Notes: a model not told the origin generated them from the letters alone. A stretch of 7,994 nucleotides of DNA from JACZQZ01 sp046756945 (GCA_046756945.1 JBHHXI010000130.1:1-7994), one strand, 5' to 3'; counted from the stretch's first letter, positions 1 to 7,437 are shown. Numbers and translations are program-made.

Positions 1-65
<65 letters not shown>

Positions 66-78
66 TTAAGGGGTGCCG

Positions 79-97
79 GCCGGCGTTAAGGGCCGGC
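79..97 (-). terminator. GC-rich stem-loop after rodA, possible weak terminator or tRNA leader hairpin
   Basis: GCCGGC (79-84) pairs with GCCGGC (92-97) around a seven-base loop. No run of T follows on the minus strand, so it is not a textbook intrinsic terminator. It also lies downstream of the proposed tRNA promoter, so it would be part of the tRNA precursor leader, which RNase P removes. The word TTAAGGG occurs at 66-72 and again at 86-92. Confidence 0.3.
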
Positions 98-112
98 GCG
101 GTTGTCGTGACG

Positions 113-141
113 TTCATAGGCGACCCTGGCGCCGCTGGCAA
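113..141 (-). promoter_or_regulatory. sigma70-like promoter for tRNA-Lys
   Basis: On the minus strand there is a -35 box TTGCCA (plus 136-141; five of six matches to TTGACA), a 17-base spacer and a -10 box TATGAA (plus 113-118; four of six matches to TATAAT). Transcription would start near 105, about 40 bases before the mature tRNA 5' end at 65. The spacing is ideal, and the site lies in the short gap after the rodA stop. The tRNA therefore probably does not depend on readthrough from the shape operon. Confidence 0.6.
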
Positions 142-181
142 GGCCCCGCCGCCTTCGCTGCCGCTGCGGCGTGCCGCTCCC

Positions 182-1345
182 TCAGATCTCCTCCTCGGCG
201 CCGCGCCGCCCGATGACCATGTCCCGGTGCACGTAGACGCCCAAGAGCAGGCCGAAGCCGAACAAGAGCGTCAGCATGGCGGTGCCGCCGTACGAGATCA
301 GCGGCAGGGGCACGCCGACCACCGGGATGAGGCCCATGACCATGGCGATGTTGATGAAGACGTAGAGGAAGAACGTCGTCGTCACGCCGGCGCCGACCAG
401 GCGCCCGAAGTGGTTGCGCGAGCGCAGGCTGATGGCGAAGCAGTAAACCAGCAGCACGACGTAGAGCCCTAGCAGCGTGAGGCCGCCGACCAGTCCCCAC
501 TCCTCGGCGAGCAGGGTGAAGACGAAGTCGGTGTGCTTCTCGGGCAGGAAGTTCAAATGCCCCTGGCTGCCCTGCAAATACCCTTTCCCGAACATGCCGC
601 CCGAGCCCAGCGCGATCTTCGACTGGATGATGTGGTAGCCGGCGCCAAGCGGGTCGCTTTCCGGGTCGAGGAAGGTGAGCACGCGGGTCCTCTGGTAGGC
701 GTGCAGGAACTGCCAGGCCACCGGCACCGAGCCGATGGCGGCGACGCCGACGAGGGCGAACTTCCACATCCTCACCCCGGCGGCGAAGAAGATGGCGCCG
801 CCGGCGATGATCAGCATCAGCGCCGTGCCGAGATCCGGCTGGCGCAGCACCAGGGCCGACGGCGCCGCCACCATGAGCAGCGGCGGCACGACGAACAGCG
901 GCCGGCCCACGTCCTCGGCGCTGCCGGCGTGGAAGTAGCGCGCCAGCGCCAGCACCAGGGCGATCTTCATGGGCTCGGACGGCTGCAGGTTGGCGAAGCC
1001 CAGGTGGATCCAGCGCTGCGCCCCCATGCCCGCCGTGCCGCCGAACTCGACCGCCGCCAGCAGAACCAGCGTCACCAGATAGATGGCATAGGAATAGCGC
1101 AGCCACAGGCGGATGTTGGTCATCGCCACGGCCACCATGATCACCACGCCGACGGCGAAGCGCACCATCTGGCGCGACGCCCAGGGATCGAGGCTGCCGT
1201 TGCCCGCCGAGCGGCCGGCGGCGGAATAGAGCATGGCGAAGCCGATGCCGGCGACGGCGACGAGCAGGAGCACGAACAGCCAGTGGATCTGCCACAGCTT
1301 CTGCCTGAGGGTGTACTCCGGCCGGTTCAGCGCGTTCGCGGTCAT
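182..1345 (-). CDS. rodA: RodA, SEDS-family peptidoglycan glycosyltransferase (rod shape)
   Basis: This 387-residue integral membrane protein polymerises lipid II into glycan strands for side-wall growth, in complex with PBP2. SEDS hallmarks are visible: W112 in the QRWIHLG segment, LQPSEPMK (120-127), RQPDLGTA (168-175), PEKHTDFVF (268-276) with D273 in the position of the essential Asp, and the C-terminal GLIPVVGVPLPLISYGG (338-354). About ten hydrophobic segments begin near residue 21, and the length is normal for RodA. The frame stays open upstream to 1543, but that extension is Arg/Pro-rich, has no hydrophobic segment and overlaps mrdA by about 190 bases. ATG at 1345, preceded by GGGTGA and a seven-base spacer, is the better start. 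It lies 7 bases after the mrdA stop, which indicates translational coupling. It is the last gene of the shape cluster. Confidence 0.97.
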   Translation of the reverse strand: MTANALNRPEYTLRQKLWQIHWLFVLLLVAVAGIGFAMLYSAAGRSAGNGSLDPWASRQMVRFAVGVVIMVAVAMTNIRLWLRYSYAIYLVTLVLLAAVEFGGTAGMGAQRWIHLGFANLQPSEPMKIALVLALARYFHAGSAEDVGRPLFVVPPLLMVAAPSALVLRQPDLGTALMLIIAGGAIFFAAGVRMWKFALVGVAAIGSVPVAWQFLHAYQRTRVLTFLDPESDPLGAGYHIIQSKIALGSGGMFGKGYLQGSQGHLNFLPEKHTDFVFTLLAEEWGLVGGLTLLGLYVVLLVYCFAISLRSRNHFGRLVGAGVTTTFFLYVFINIAMVMGLIPVVGVPLPLISYGGTAMLTLLFGFGLLLGVYVHRDMVIGRRGAEEEI

Positions 1346-1352
1346 CGGCGTA

Positions 1353-3239
1353 TCACCCGCGGCCGGCCGGCGCGCCGGGGCCGGAAATCCGGGTGAACAG
1401 CGGGCCCGTGTCCGGGCGCGCCGCGTTCCGGTGCTGGGCCTCGAGCAGGATGTCGCGGGCGATGGGCGCCGCCGTCGTCGAGCCGCCGCCGCCGTGTTCG
1501 ACCAGCACGGCCACCGCGTAGCGCGGCGCGTGGGCCGGCGCATAGCCGACGAAGACCGCGTGGTCCCGGTCCTTCCACGGCCGGTCCTTGTTCTTGCGCA
1601 CGCCGGCGTCGCGCTCGGCCTTGGTGATGCGCTTCACCTGGACGGTGCCGGTCTTGCCGCCCATCTCGAGGCCGGCTTCGGTGATGCGGGCCTTGTAGGC
1701 CGTGCCCTTCGGGGCGTTGACGACCGCCGCCGTCGCCTCGCGCACCACCTTCAGGTAGGCGGCCGCCACGCCCAGGCTCCCCGGGCGGGGGCCGGGCGCG
1801 GTGCCGTCCGCCGGCGCCATGTTCCGGGTCATATGGGGCGTCACCGCGAAGCCGCCGTTGACCAGGCGCGCCGTCATCACCGCCAACTGCAGCGGCGTGA
1901 CCAGGAGATACCCCTGGCCGATCCCGGTAATCAGGGTCTCGCCCTTCTGCCACGGCATGTCCATGGTGGCGAGCTTCCAGTCGCTGGTCGGCACCAGGCC
2001 CGGCTGTTCGCCGGGCAGGTCGAGGCCCAGCCTCTTGCCAAGCCCCAGGCGCCGGGCCATGGCGGCGATGCGGTCGATCCCGGTGCGCCGCGCCGTTTCG
2101 TAGAAATAGACGTCGCAGGATTCGGTGATGCCCTTGGCCAGGTCGACGATCCCGTGGCCGCCCCTTTTCCAGCAATGGAACCTGGCATTACCCAGCTTCA
2201 GGAATCCGGGACAGACGAACGTGGTCTCCGGCGTGATGACGCCCTTTGCCAGGGCCGCCAGCGCGACCACGATCTTGAAGGTGGAGCCGGGCGGGTACTG
2301 GCCGCGGATGGCCTTGTTGGTCAGCGGCGCCCTGGGGTTGGAGACCAGTCCCCGCCACTCCTCGGCGCTCAGGCCCTTGTTGAAGGAGTTGGGATCGAAG
2401 CTGGGCGTCGAGGCCATGGCCAGGACGTCGCCCGTGTGCACGTCCATGACGACGACGGCGGCGCTCTCGCCCCCTAAGCGGCGGACCACCATCTGCTGCA
2501 GTTCCAGGTCGATGGTCAGGGTCACCTCGGCCCCGGGCTGGCCTTCCTGGCGGCGCATTTCGCGGATCACCCGGCCGAGCGCGTTGACCTCGACCTGGGA
2601 GCTGCCGCCGGTGCCCCTGAGCGCCAGATCGTAGACCTTCTCGATGCCCGCCTTGCCGATGCGGAAACCGGGAAGCTCCAACAGGGGGTCGCGGCCTATC
2701 TCGGCCTCGGAGACGGCGGCCACGTAGCCCAGCACATGGGCGGTGTCTTCGCCGTGGGGGTAGTCGCGGCTCTGGCCGACGTCGATCATGACGCCGGGCA
2801 GGTCCGGCGTGTTGACCTCGATCCGCGCCACCTCCTCCCAATTGAGGTTCTCGCGCACGGTCACCGGCACGAAACCGCGCCGCCGGCGGACGTCGCGCAG
2901 GATGCGGCGCTTCTCGCCGTCGCCGATGGGGATGATGGCGCCGAGAAGCTGCAACGTCTCCTCGACGTCGTGGGCGTCTTCCGAGATCAGCACCACCCGG
3001 TAGTTCTGCTGGTTGACCGCCATCGGCACGCCGAAACGGTCGACGATGCGACCGCGCGGCGGCGCCAGTAGCCTCAGGTTGATGCGGTTCTCTTCGGCCA
3101 GGGTGGCATAGCGCGCGGACTCGATGACCTGCAGGTAGTACATGCGCCCGACCAGGGCGGAAAGAAGCGCGAACTTGCCCCCCGCCAGCATCGCCGCCCG
3201 CCGGCTGAAAAGCTTTTGCCGGTCGCTGTCGCTGTGCAT
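1353..3239 (-). CDS. mrdA: Penicillin-binding protein 2 (elongation-specific D,D-transpeptidase)
   Basis: This 628-residue class B PBP cross-links peptidoglycan in the periplasm during elongation and is the partner of RodA. A short cytoplasmic N-terminus and one membrane anchor (about 16-37) are followed by the pedestal (dimerisation) domain, with RGRIVDRFG at 62-70. The transpeptidase domain has the STFK nucleophile motif (S319, K322), SCD (374-376) as the SxN-type motif, and KTG (529-531). IGQGYLLVTPLQLA (440-453) is typical of PBP2. C343, C356, H362 and C375 line up with the zinc-binding positions described for PBP2 of Acinetobacter (alignment by eye). The start ATG at 3239 has GGAG ten bases upstream, inside the end of mreD, and the two genes join as TGA-C-ATG. 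Length and motifs are complete, so it should be active and a beta-lactam target. Confidence 0.97.
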   Translation of the reverse strand: MHSDSDRQKLFSRRAAMLAGGKFALLSALVGRMYYLQVIESARYATLAEENRINLRLLAPPRGRIVDRFGVPMAVNQQNYRVVLISEDAHDVEETLQLLGAIIPIGDGEKRRILRDVRRRRGFVPVTVRENLNWEEVARIEVNTPDLPGVMIDVGQSRDYPHGEDTAHVLGYVAAVSEAEIGRDPLLELPGFRIGKAGIEKVYDLALRGTGGSSQVEVNALGRVIREMRRQEGQPGAEVTLTIDLELQQMVVRRLGGESAAVVVMDVHTGDVLAMASTPSFDPNSFNKGLSAEEWRGLVSNPRAPLTNKAIRGQYPPGSTFKIVVALAALAKGVITPETTFVCPGFLKLGNARFHCWKRGGHGIVDLAKGITESCDVYFYETARRTGIDRIAAMARRLGLGKRLGLDLPGEQPGLVPTSDWKLATMDMPWQKGETLITGIGQGYLLVTPLQLAVMTARLVNGGFAVTPHMTRNMAPADGTAPGPRPGSLGVAAAYLKVVREATAAVVNAPKGTAYKARITEAGLEMGGKTGTVQVKRITKAERDAGVRKNKDRPWKDRDHAVFVGYAPAHAPRYAVAVLVEHGGGGSTTAAPIARDILLEAQHRNAARPDTGPLFTRISGPGAPAGRG

Positions 3240-3240
3240 G

Positions 3241-3756
3241 TCATTCGGACTCCAGGAAAGCCCGTTGCCAGCGCAGGAATACCCACGCCAGCAGCGGGAA
3301 CACGCCGAGTGTCATCAGGTATTGAAACAGCACCGCGCGGGGCGCGACAAGGGTCAAGTTGTAGACCGAGACCAGGATCCAGCTCGACAGCGCCGCTCCC
3401 GCCGCGACCACGGTGAACCCCAGCCACACGACGGCGAAGGACTTGCCGACGAAGAAGCGGCGCTGGGAAAGCACGACCCCGTAAACGCCGAGGAAAACCA
3501 CCGCGTTCACCCCGAGGGGAGTCCCGGTCAGCGTGTCCTGCAACAGGCCGATGACGAAAACGGCGAAGGCGGGCAACAGCCGCGGCCGGTAGATGGCCCA
3601 ATGATAGACCGCGATCAGGGGCAGCAACGGGGAGACGCGCGCGAAACCGGGGATGTGCAGGGGCACCACGCTGAGCACCACCAGGACCAGCGTCAGGGCG
3701 AAGGGCGTCAGCCGGCGCGCCAGCGCATCCAGCCGATGCCACAGCGACGGCTTCAT
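3241..3756 (-). CDS. mreD: MreD, rod-shape-determining membrane protein
   Basis: This 171-residue, very hydrophobic inner-membrane protein has about five or six membrane segments and the family signature GLLQDTLTGTPLGVNAV at about 70-86. MreD works with MreC to link MreB filaments to the RodA-PBP2 synthase; its exact biochemical role is not settled. The size is usual for the family. ATG at 3756 lies 3 bases after the mreC stop, with GGGA eight bases upstream of the start. The stop overlaps the ribosome-binding region of mrdA, leaving a one-base gap, so its translation should be tightly coupled to both neighbours. The identification rests on the signature, the hydrophobic profile and the position between mreC and mrdA. 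Confidence 0.93.
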   Translation of the reverse strand: MKPSLWHRLDALARRLTPFALTLVLVVLSVVPLHIPGFARVSPLLPLIAVYHWAIYRPRLLPAFAVFVIGLLQDTLTGTPLGVNAVVFLGVYGVVLSQRRFFVGKSFAVVWLGFTVVAAGAALSSWILVSVYNLTLVAPRAVLFQYLMTLGVFPLLAWVFLRWQRAFLESE

Positions 3757-3759
3757 GGC

Positions 3760-4638
3760 CTACGTCCCGTCGGCCGGGATACCCGGGAAGAGCGGTTGCA
3801 GGATACCCCTGAGACCGAAATCGACGACGCGGACATATTCGAGCCGGCTGCGCTCGACAAAAGGCTGGACCCCGATGCCGGCGTCGCTGACCGAGCCGAC
3901 GACGCCGACCGGCAGACCGGGCGGGAAGGCGCCGCCATGGCCCGAGGTCACGACGCGGTCGCCCGGGGTCACTTCCGCTCCCGGGGGCAGGCGGATCAGG
4001 CGCAACACCTCCGAGTTGTCCCCGGCCAGGATGGCGCGCGTGCGAGTCCGTTCGACCAGCACCGGAATGTGGGAGTTCAGGTCGGTGATCAGGATGACCC
4101 GCGTCGAGCGGGTGCCGACGCCGGCGACGCGCCCGACCAGGCCGTCACCGGTGACCACCGCCTGTCCCTTGCGCACGCCGGCGCGCAAACCGGTATTGAG
4201 CACCAGAGCATGGGCGAAGGCGCCGCCGGTGTCGCCGATGACGCGGGCGGTCACGTAGCTGGCCTCGGGCCCGGGCACGAATTTGAGCAGGGCGCGCAGC
4301 GCCTTGTTCTCGGCCTCCAGCCGGCGCGCCACCGTCTGCCATTGCAGGAGCCGCACTTTGTCCTCGCGCAGCCCGGCGTTCTCCTCGCGGAGCGACGCCA
4401 ACTCGCGGACCTGGTCGACCACCTCGGACACGGTGGCGACGGGGCGGGACAGAACGTCGAGGATGGGGGCCAGGGCGTCGGTCACCTGGGTGCGGATGCG
4501 TTCCACCAGGAGCACGTCCGCCTTGCCCAGCAACATCAGGCCGAACGCCGCCACGACCAGGCCGACGAACGCGAAGCGCTGGATCAGGCTTTTGATGGGC
4601 ACCGCAATGCGATGTACCGGCCGCAACGGTCCTTTCAC
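3760..4638 (-). CDS. mreC: MreC, rod-shape-determining periplasmic scaffold protein
   Basis: MreC has a single membrane anchor and a periplasmic part that binds and activates PBP2. From the GTG at 4638 the protein is 292 residues: a basic N-terminus, a membrane helix at about 21-38, a coiled coil at about 70-118 rich in Leu, Glu and Arg, and then the beta-rich domain. That domain contains typical segments such as ARVIGD (131-136), GDGLVGRV (164-171), ILITDLNSHIPV (182-193) and GDRVVTSG (226-233). The same frame is open to another GTG at 4683. I prefer 4638 because a purine-rich GGGAGGAGGGGC sits directly before it, whereas the upstream codon has only a weak site. The first residues then read MKGPLRPVHR, a usual MreC beginning. 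About 106 bases separate it from mreB, more than any other gap in the cluster. Confidence 0.94.
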   Translation of the reverse strand: MKGPLRPVHRIAVPIKSLIQRFAFVGLVVAAFGLMLLGKADVLLVERIRTQVTDALAPILDVLSRPVATVSEVVDQVRELASLREENAGLREDKVRLLQWQTVARRLEAENKALRALLKFVPGPEASYVTARVIGDTGGAFAHALVLNTGLRAGVRKGQAVVTGDGLVGRVAGVGTRSTRVILITDLNSHIPVLVERTRTRAILAGDNSEVLRLIRLPPGAEVTPGDRVVTSGHGGAFPPGLPVGVVGSVSDAGIGVQPFVERSRLEYVRVVDFGLRGILQPLFPGIPADGT

Positions 4639-4640
4639 GC

Positions 4641-4650
4641 CCCTCCTCCC
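4641..4650 (-). promoter_or_regulatory. Strong ribosome binding site deciding the mreC start
   Basis: The minus strand reads GGGAGGAGGG ending two bases before the GTG at 4638. The GGGAGG part has a spacer of about six bases. The site lies inside the longer open frame starting at 4683, so it argues that the 15 extra N-terminal codons are untranslated leader. Confidence 0.6.
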
Positions 4651-4717
4651 AATAGGTTGAATCCCCGATACTCGGAATTCCACGTATGCCTGCCCAGGGG
4701 ACAGTACCGTTAGGGTA

Positions 4718-4745
4718 TTAATTTTAATTTAAGGCGCCGGAGCGC
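4718..4745 (-). promoter_or_regulatory. AT-rich island between mreB and mreC: candidate internal promoter or regulator site
   Basis: In a GC-rich neighbourhood this stretch carries TTAA-N7-TTAA at 4718-4732, which reads as the same spaced motif on both strands. It matches the core of the alphaproteobacterial CtrA box, although the final C of the consensus TTAAC is absent. Within it, the minus strand has TAAAAT (plus 4721-4726), a good -10 box, but I see no good -35 box at the right distance. Just upstream, overlapping the mreB stop, is a small GCGC-TCCG-GCGC hairpin (4734-4745), which might be a weak terminator or attenuator. A promoter here could add expression of mreC-mreD-mrdA-rodA independent of mreB. 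The function is inferred only. Confidence 0.35.
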
Positions 4746-5785
4746 TAATACATGGTCGTCAAAACGTTTTTCAGCCTTTTCATCTCCTCCAGCGCGCGCC
4801 CGGTTCCCAGCACCACGCACGACAGCGGGTCGTCGGCCAGGGATGCCGGCAGGCCCGTGGCGTGCCTGAGTACGTAGTCCATGTTGCCGAGAAGGGCGCC
4901 GCCGCCGGTCAGCACTATGCCCTTGTCCACGATATCGGCGGCCAGCTCCGGCGCCGTGTGTTCGAGCGCCACCTTGACCGTCTCGATGATGGCGCCGACC
5001 GGCTCGGCCAGGCTTTCCGCGACCTGGCGTTCGCTGATGGTCAGTTCCCGGGGCACGCCCTGCATCAGGTCCCGGCCCTTGATTTCCATGGTCGGCCCGT
5101 CGCCGTCCTCGGGCGGGCAGGCGGAGCCGATTTCCTCCTTGACGCGCTCGGCGCTGCTTTCGCCGACCAGCAGGTTATGGTTGCGCCGGATATAGGCGAT
5201 GATGGCCTCGTCCATCTTGTCGCCGCCGACCCGTACCGAGCGTGAATAGACGATGCCGCCAAGGGCGAGGACCGCCACCTCCGTCGTGCCGCCGCCGATG
5301 TCCACGACCATGGAGCCCGTCGGTTCGGTCACCGGCAGCCCCGAGCCGATGGCCGCCGCCATGGGTTCCTCGATCAGGTACACCCGGCGGGCGCCGGCGC
5401 TTTCGGCGGATTCCTGGATGGCCCGGCGCTCCACCGCGGTCGAGCCCGACGGCACGCAGACGACGATCATCGGGCTGGCGAAGCTGCGCCGGTTGTGGAC
5501 CTTGCGGATGAAGTGCTTGATCATCTCCTCGGCGACCTCGAAATCGGCGATGACGCCTTCGCGCAGGGGACGAATGGCCTGGATGTTGCCCGGCGTGCGG
5601 CCGAGCATCTGTTTGGCTTCGTCGCCGACGGCGAGAACCTGTTTCTTGCCCTTGACCTCGACCGTGGCGACCACGGACGGCTCGTTGAGAACGATCCCCC
5701 GGCCCTTGACGTAGACGAGGGTGTTGGCCGTCCCCAGGTCGATGGCCATGTCGGCCGACAGAAAGCCGAACAGTCTGGAAAACAT
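4745..5785 (-). CDS. mreB: MreB, actin-like rod-shape cytoskeletal protein
   Basis: This 346-residue bacterial actin assembles into ATP-bound filaments on the inner face of the membrane and guides the wall-elongation complex. The N-terminus MFSRLFGFLS is a short amphipathic membrane-binding helix. The phosphate-1 motif is IDLGTANTLVYV (15-26), phosphate-2 is VVDIGGGTTEV (160-170) and the adenosine motif is VLTGGGALLGN (291-301). VPSGSTAVERRA and YLIEEPMAAAIG are also typical of MreB. The length matches the family and nothing looks disrupted. ATG at 5785 has TGAGG four bases upstream. It is the first gene of the shape cluster; the next gene upstream on the same strand is leuA, 95 bases away, with a strong hairpin between them. 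Confidence 0.98.
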   Translation of the reverse strand: MFSRLFGFLSADMAIDLGTANTLVYVKGRGIVLNEPSVVATVEVKGKKQVLAVGDEAKQMLGRTPGNIQAIRPLREGVIADFEVAEEMIKHFIRKVHNRRSFASPMIVVCVPSGSTAVERRAIQESAESAGARRVYLIEEPMAAAIGSGLPVTEPTGSMVVDIGGGTTEVAVLALGGIVYSRSVRVGGDKMDEAIIAYIRRNHNLLVGESSAERVKEEIGSACPPEDGDGPTMEIKGRDLMQGVPRELTISERQVAESLAEPVGAIIETVKVALEHTAPELAADIVDKGIVLTGGGALLGNMDYVLRHATGLPASLADDPLSCVVLGTGRALEEMKRLKNVLTTMY

Positions 5786-5815
5786 GGGGCCTCACAATTC
5801 GTTGGGAGTACGACT

Positions 5816-5860
5816 CGGGCGGGCGCCGGAGAGCACTGTCCGGCGCCCGCCCCCTTTATA
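5816..5860 (-). terminator. Strong hairpin between leuA and mreB, abutting a TATAAA box
   Basis: GGGCGGGCGCCGG (5817-5829) pairs perfectly with CCGGCGCCCGCCC (5840-5852), and one A-T pair extends it to 14 bp with the eight-base loop GAGCACTG. On the minus strand a T-rich stretch and TATAAA (plus 5855-5860) lie just before the hairpin, not after it, so it is not a classic terminator for leuA even though it sits after the leuA stop. In the plus direction only three T follow, and no plus-strand gene needs termination here. It may be a U-tract-less terminator, an mRNA end or stability element, or a structured 5' end of an mreB transcript started from the TATAAA box. The 35 bases nearest mreB hold only its ribosome binding site. 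Confidence 0.5.
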
Positions 5861-5880
5861 AAAAGGTGTTCGCCCGCGGG

Positions 5881-7437
5881 CTAGGCCGAAAGCGCCGCCG
5901 GCGCCGATTTCTTTCTCTTCACCAGCAGCTTGTTGAGAGCGTTCACGTACGCCTTGACGGACGCGACCATGGTGTCGGTGTCGGCGCCCTGGCCGATGAC
6001 GGTCTTGCCTTTCTCCTCCAGGCGCACGGTGACCTCGGCCTGGGCGTCCGTGCCGTGGGTCACCGCGTGCACCTGATAGAGCTGGAGGTGCGCCTCGTGG
6101 GGGAACAACGCCTTGATTCCATTGAAGGCGGCGTCCACCGGGCCGTCGCCGGTGGCCCGGCAGTGTTTGATCTCGCCGTCGATCTCCAGTTCCAGCTCGG
6201 CCTTCGGCGGCCGGTGTTTGGTGCCGCAGAGGATCTCCAGGGACGTCAGCCGCACCCGGTCGTTGGCGCGCACCACCTCGTCGTCGACCAGGGCGACGAT
6301 GTCCTCGTCGAAGACCTCCTGCTTCTTGTCCGCCAGCTCCTTGAAGCGCTTGAACGCATCGCGGGCCGCGTTGTCGCCCAGGTCGTAGCCCAGCTCCTTC
6401 AGCTTCTCCCGGAACGCATGGCTGCCCGAGTGCTTGCCCAGAACCAGCTTCGACGCGGTCAGGCCCACCGACTCCGGGGTCATGATCTCGTAGGTGCCGG
6501 CGTGCTTCAACATGCCGTCCTGATGGATGCCGGCTTCGTGGGCGAAGGCGTTGGCGCCGACGATGGCCTTGTTGGGCTGCACGGTGAACCCGGTGACGGT
6601 GGAGACCAGCCGTGATGCCCTCATGATGTTCTCGGTCCTGATCGCGGTCGTATAGGGCATGTGGTCATGGCGCGTGCGCAGTGCCATGGCGATCTCCTCC
6701 ATGGCCGCGTTGCCGGCCCTTTCGCCGAGGCCGTTGACCGTGCACTCGACCTGGCGCGCGCCGGCGTGCACCGCGGCCAGCGAGTTGGCCACGGCCAGTC
6801 CCAGGTCGTTGTGGCAATGCACGGAGAGGACCGCCTTGTCGATATTGGGCACGCGCTCGAACAGCATTTTGATCAGGGCCGTGAACTCGTCGGGCACGGC
6901 GTAGCCCACGGTGTCGGGAACGTTGATGGTGGTGGCGCCGGCGTCGATGGCGCTTTCCACGCAGCGGCACAGGAAATCGTGGTCCGAGCGCGAGCCGTCC
7001 TCGCACGACCACTCCACGTCGTCGGTGAACCTGCGGGCATAGGATACGCTTTCGATGACCTGCTCGTGCACCGCCTCGGGCTCCATCTGGAGCTTGTACT
7101 TCATGTGCACCGGGCTGGTGGCGATGAACGTGTGGATGCGCGCCCGCCGGGCCGGCGTGACGGCCTCGGCGCAGCGCTCGATGTCCATCCTGGTCGACCG
7201 GGCAAGGCCGCAGACGACCGAGGCGCTGACGATCTTGGCGATCTCGTGCACCGCCTCGAAATCGCCGTCCGAGGCGATGGGGAACCCGGCCTCGATGACA
7301 TCGACGCCCATTTCCTCGAGGACCTGGGCGATGCGCAGCTTCTCGTCCAGGTTCATGGAGGCGCCCGGCGACTGCTCGCCGTCGCGCAGGGTGGTATCGA
7401 AGATGATGACCCGGTTGGCATCCTTGCTGTTGCTCAT
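5881..7437 (-). CDS. leuA: 2-isopropylmalate synthase (LeuA)
   Basis: This enzyme condenses acetyl-CoA with 2-oxoisovalerate to 2-isopropylmalate, the first committed step of leucine synthesis, in the cytoplasm. The 518-residue length is that of the bacterial type 1 family. The DRE-TIM barrel carries FDTTLRDGEQSPG (13-25; D14 metal ligand, R18 catalytic), SVHCHNDLG (205-213; H207 and H209 metal ligands) and NGLGERAGNAAMEE (235-248; N243). HEAGIHQDG (300-308) belongs to the subdomain that completes the active site. The C-terminal regulatory domain (about 390-510) has GDGPVDAAF (430-438) and GQGADTDTMVASVKAY (482-497), so leucine feedback inhibition is expected. I chose ATG at 7437 because GGAAGG lies nine bases upstream. 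A GTG at 7470 in the same frame would add 11 residues that include this ribosome binding site. The leader upstream is unusually long. Confidence 0.97.
   Translation of the reverse strand: MSNSKDANRVIIFDTTLRDGEQSPGASMNLDEKLRIAQVLEEMGVDVIEAGFPIASDGDFEAVHEIAKIVSASVVCGLARSTRMDIERCAEAVTPARRARIHTFIATSPVHMKYKLQMEPEAVHEQVIESVSYARRFTDDVEWSCEDGSRSDHDFLCRCVESAIDAGATTINVPDTVGYAVPDEFTALIKMLFERVPNIDKAVLSVHCHNDLGLAVANSLAAVHAGARQVECTVNGLGERAGNAAMEEIAMALRTRHDHMPYTTAIRTENIMRASRLVSTVTGFTVQPNKAIVGANAFAHEAGIHQDGMLKHAGTYEIMTPESVGLTASKLVLGKHSGSHAFREKLKELGYDLGDNAARDAFKRFKELADKKQEVFDEDIVALVDDEVVRANDRVRLTSLEILCGTKHRPPKAELELEIDGEIKHCRATGDGPVDAAFNGIKALFPHEAHLQLYQVHAVTHGTDAQAEVTVRLEEKGKTVIGQGADTDTMVASVKAYVNALNKLLVKRKKSAPAALSA

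Noticed and set aside
114..1295. Minus-strand 393-codon frame overlapping rodA
   Set aside because: It is a frame-shifted copy of the rodA region, Arg- and Ala-rich with no family motifs. The true rodA frame contains the SEDS motifs.
1346..1543. N-terminal extension of RodA to 1543
   Set aside because: The extra 66 residues are low-complexity Arg/Pro and would overlap mrdA by about 190 bases. ATG at 1345 fits the family and the operon.
1233..2477. Plus-strand open frame of 414 codons opposite rodA and mrdA
   Set aside because: Same reasons: a shadow of the third-position GC bias of the real minus-strand genes.
3142..4713. Plus-strand open frame of 523 codons across mrdA, mreD and mreC
   Set aside because: It is antisense to three recognised genes, its composition (Asp, Arg, Gly, His, Gln rich, no hydrophobic core) is what GC-rich reverse frames give, and it matches no family I know.
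5855..5860. TATAAA before the hairpin as a confident mreB promoter
   Set aside because: The -10-like box is good, but at 17 bases upstream the hexamer is TAGCCC, a poor -35 box, so I mention it only together with the hairpin.
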